Assembly: GCF_001293465.1 (NCBI RefSeq)
Contig: NZ_JSYZ01000010.1
Span: 1 to 64,000 of the forward strand
Length of the DNA stretch: 64,000 nt
Source of the DNA: Pseudomonas asplenii
Lineage (GTDB): Bacteria; Pseudomonadota; Gammaproteobacteria; Pseudomonadales; Pseudomonadaceae
Direction: 5' to 3'
In this document: one piece after another, positions 62,577 through 64,000 of the stretch
Layout: every line of letters starts with the position of its first letter
How positions within the stretch are numbered: position 1 is the first letter of the stretch
Notes under the pieces: model-generated
The model's database searches: none
Told to the model about the DNA's origin: nothing
The model's input: only the letters and a program-made list of their open reading frames with translations
Made by a program: the position numbers and the translations under genes

Positions 62577-63575
62577 GTGAGCCCCCACGTGACTGACCAA
62601 GCACCGACAATGTCAACACAGAACGGAATGATTTTGACTGTCGATCAGGATGGGGCTTTCCTGACGTTAGCCCACGATGACAGAAAAGTCTTGGTAGCCA
62701 GAATCAGAAAAACTGACAACATCTCCGGTGGAGAAATTTCATTTATAGACCCAGCTATAAGAGATAAAGCACTACGCGAACTTTTTCATCATTTAGCAAC
62801 GCTTTATCGCGACGCGGAAGCCTTCTTTGTGCAATGCGAATATTTATCGAGCGACCTTGCCGCAAGAGCCTCAAGAATCACGCCAATCGACAAAACCTTA
62901 AATCGCTACATATTCTCTCAAGCGGAAAATTTACAAATTCCACAATTACGGAAAAATGAGACTATGACTGCACCCCCTCACGTTCCTCCTACTCGCCCTG
63001 CTAAGCCAAGAGGTGAGCTTTATCATCACTTCGATCCGATGCTAAATGAAACGCTGAGCTTACGAAGCCTTTGTATTGATGATGACCTAGAGATCTTCAA
63101 CAAATGGCAAAACGATCCCAGAGTTGCACATTACTGGCAGGAGGAAGGAAGCCTTGATGATCACTACGAGTATCTCAGCCGGATTGACTCCGACCCCCAC
63201 ATTTATTCAATAATAGCCTGTTTTCAAAGTGAACCCTTTGCTTATCTTGAAGCATACTGGGCAAAGGAGGATCGTATCGCTCCCTTTTGCGATGCCCAGG
63301 ACTATGACCGCGGTTTTCACTTGTTGGTTGGCGAAAAGCGCTTTTTGGGCCGAGGACGAACTGACGTATTACTGTCCTCAATAGTGCGATACTTATTTTC
63401 AGATGAAACGAGGACCAATCGTATTGTCGTGGAGCCTCGGGCAGATAATGCTAAAACAATTGCATTGCTTCGGCGCCACGACTTCGAATTTGAAAAGCAT
63501 TTCGACTTCCCGCATAAGCGGGCCGCACTGATGACACTCGCCCGCGAGACTTTCATTGCTCGAAACTGTTCGTGA
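62577..63575 (+). CDS. N-hydroxyornithine/N-hydroxylysine acetyltransferase (IucB/PvdYII-type GNAT)
   Basis: The protein is 332 aa from GTG 62577; ATG 62610 is an alternative. Residues 1-130 form a divergent N-terminal domain. Residues about 150-325 are the IucB/Acetyltransf_8 catalytic domain: FNKWQNDPRVAHYWQEEG, FAYLEAYWAKEDRI, then YDRGFHLLVGEKRFLGRG, YLFSDE, VVEPRADN and DFPHKRAALM. The family acetylates the hydroxylamine nitrogen of N6-hydroxylysine (aerobactin) or N5-hydroxyornithine (pyoverdine, PvdYII) to give a hydroxamate. With the ornithine hydroxylase at 9888 this completes a two-enzyme route to N5-acetyl-N5-hydroxyornithine, an iron ligand that an NRPS module would incorporate. 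It is divergent from the main operon. Codon and base use look more A/T-rich than in the NRPS genes, hinting at separate origin. Confidence 0.92.
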   Translation: MSPHVTDQAPTMSTQNGMILTVDQDGAFLTLAHDDRKVLVARIRKTDNISGGEISFIDPAIRDKALRELFHHLATLYRDAEAFFVQCEYLSSDLAARASRITPIDKTLNRYIFSQAENLQIPQLRKNETMTAPPHVPPTRPAKPRGELYHHFDPMLNETLSLRSLCIDDDLEIFNKWQNDPRVAHYWQEEGSLDDHYEYLSRIDSDPHIYSIIACFQSEPFAYLEAYWAKEDRIAPFCDAQDYDRGFHLLVGEKRFLGRGRTDVLLSSIVRYLFSDETRTNRIVVEPRADNAKTIALLRRHDFEFEKHFDFPHKRAALMTLARETFIARNCS

Positions 63576-64000
63576 GACAAGGCGTGTGATGCACTGGGAT
63601 CGAGCACGCCTAGAGGGATTTCAAGTCCCTATACCGTCCCGCCCCGGCGACAACCGTGAGGCGGACGATCCCTACGGCCCTTCCGCGAGCGGCGAGCAAC
63701 ATTCGATTATTGCGATCATGATTTGAAAACACCGTTCTTATCGAACGTCAGATGAAGGTAGTTGCTATCATGACCTCTACTTCCTGAGAGTTCTTTAATC
63801 CCGACGTTACGGGAGTAAATGCGCACTCCGATCCTGTCTCCAACTCAGCCTGGGCGAATACAGATAAATTTCGTACCGAGCCTAGCTATCGCTCTGACTG
63901 CGCAGTTCGTTTCGGTTCGCGGTCTACCGAATTTTGGAAGAGCAAGGCAAGCCTGACGCCCCGTACTTTTGGCGTTGGCTACAATGCCAAAGATTATGTA
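63576..64000. other. Non-coding right edge
   Basis: No gene seen. A small inverted repeat AGGGA-7 nt-TCCCT lies near 63613-63629, about 40 bp after the acetyltransferase stop, and might be part of a weak terminator; there is no T-run. A gene may start just beyond the right edge. Confidence 0.3.

Noticed and set aside
62557..62590. TAAAT at 62557-62561 and CGT at 62588-62590 upstream of and into the acetyltransferase gene as a PvdS-type promoter
   Set aside because: The spacing is 26 bp instead of the expected 16-17 bp, and the CGT lies inside the coding region.
63600..63640. TTTCAAG-containing hairpin near the right edge as a tRNA T-arm or attachment site
   Set aside because: The loop does not match the tRNA T-loop pattern and no acceptor or anticodon arm can be drawn.
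1..64000. CRISPR arrays, insertion sequences, rRNA or tRNA genes
   Set aside because: None seen on either strand; no regular direct repeats and no transposase motif.

Overview
The window is almost entirely one very large nonribosomal peptide/polyketide (NRPS/PKS) locus. The host is most likely a Pseudomonas or close gammaproteobacterium. The evidence is the pyoverdine-style accessory set (L-ornithine N5-hydroxylase, IucB/PvdYII-type hydroxamate acetylase, penicillin-acylase-family periplasmic hydrolase, PvdE/SyrD-type exporter), SyrP-type hydroxylases and a moderately GC-rich sequence. This is inferred from gene content; no rRNA or housekeeping gene is present to confirm it.

Layout. Left part (1-11.6 kb): on the minus strand an NRPS running off the left edge, a cyclic-peptide ABC exporter and an acylase; on the plus strand an ornithine hydroxylase, convergent with a small conserved protein. 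Middle (11.7-19.2 kb): a two-module NRPS divergent from a JmjC/cupin hydroxylase. Right part (19.2-61.6 kb): an uninterrupted minus-strand run of 16 tightly packed genes, many overlapping by 4-29 bp. In transcription order these are a VOC (bleomycin-binding-type) protein, a giant NRPS with two heterocyclization domains and a thiazoline oxidase, an MbtH protein, a methyltransferase, a type II thioesterase, an Asp/Asn beta-hydroxylase, a SyrP-like hydroxylase, an A-T-C-A-T NRPS, a C-A-T NRPS, an AT-less PKS (KS-MT-KR-ACP), a stand-alone C domain, a second SyrP-like hydroxylase, a C*-A-T NRPS, a flavoprotein, a FAAL-ACP-C-A-T-C NRPS and a stand-alone T-C protein. A plus-strand hydroxamate acetyltransferase sits at the right edge.

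How it works together. Adenylation codes read by eye give Ser, Asn, a His-like code, Ala, beta-Ala, Cys, Thr, Gly, a Gln-like code and one unassigned code. With the KS-MT-KR-ACP polyketide module, the free-standing T-C protein, the beta-Ala/Cys synthetase carrying two Cy domains plus oxidase, and a VOC resistance protein, this reproduces the parts list of a bleomycin-family assembly line (Ser-Asn-Asn-His-Ala-malonate-Thr-betaAla-Cys-Cys). That family is known from actinomycetes. Here it appears combined with a fatty-acyl-AMP-ligase start and an acylase, the lipid-prodrug logic of pyoverdine, plus genes for an N5-acetyl-N5-hydroxyornithine-type iron ligand. I regard this hybrid as the main discovery in the window. 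The backbone assignments are inference from sequence reading, and the assembly line is incomplete because one NRPS continues beyond position 1.
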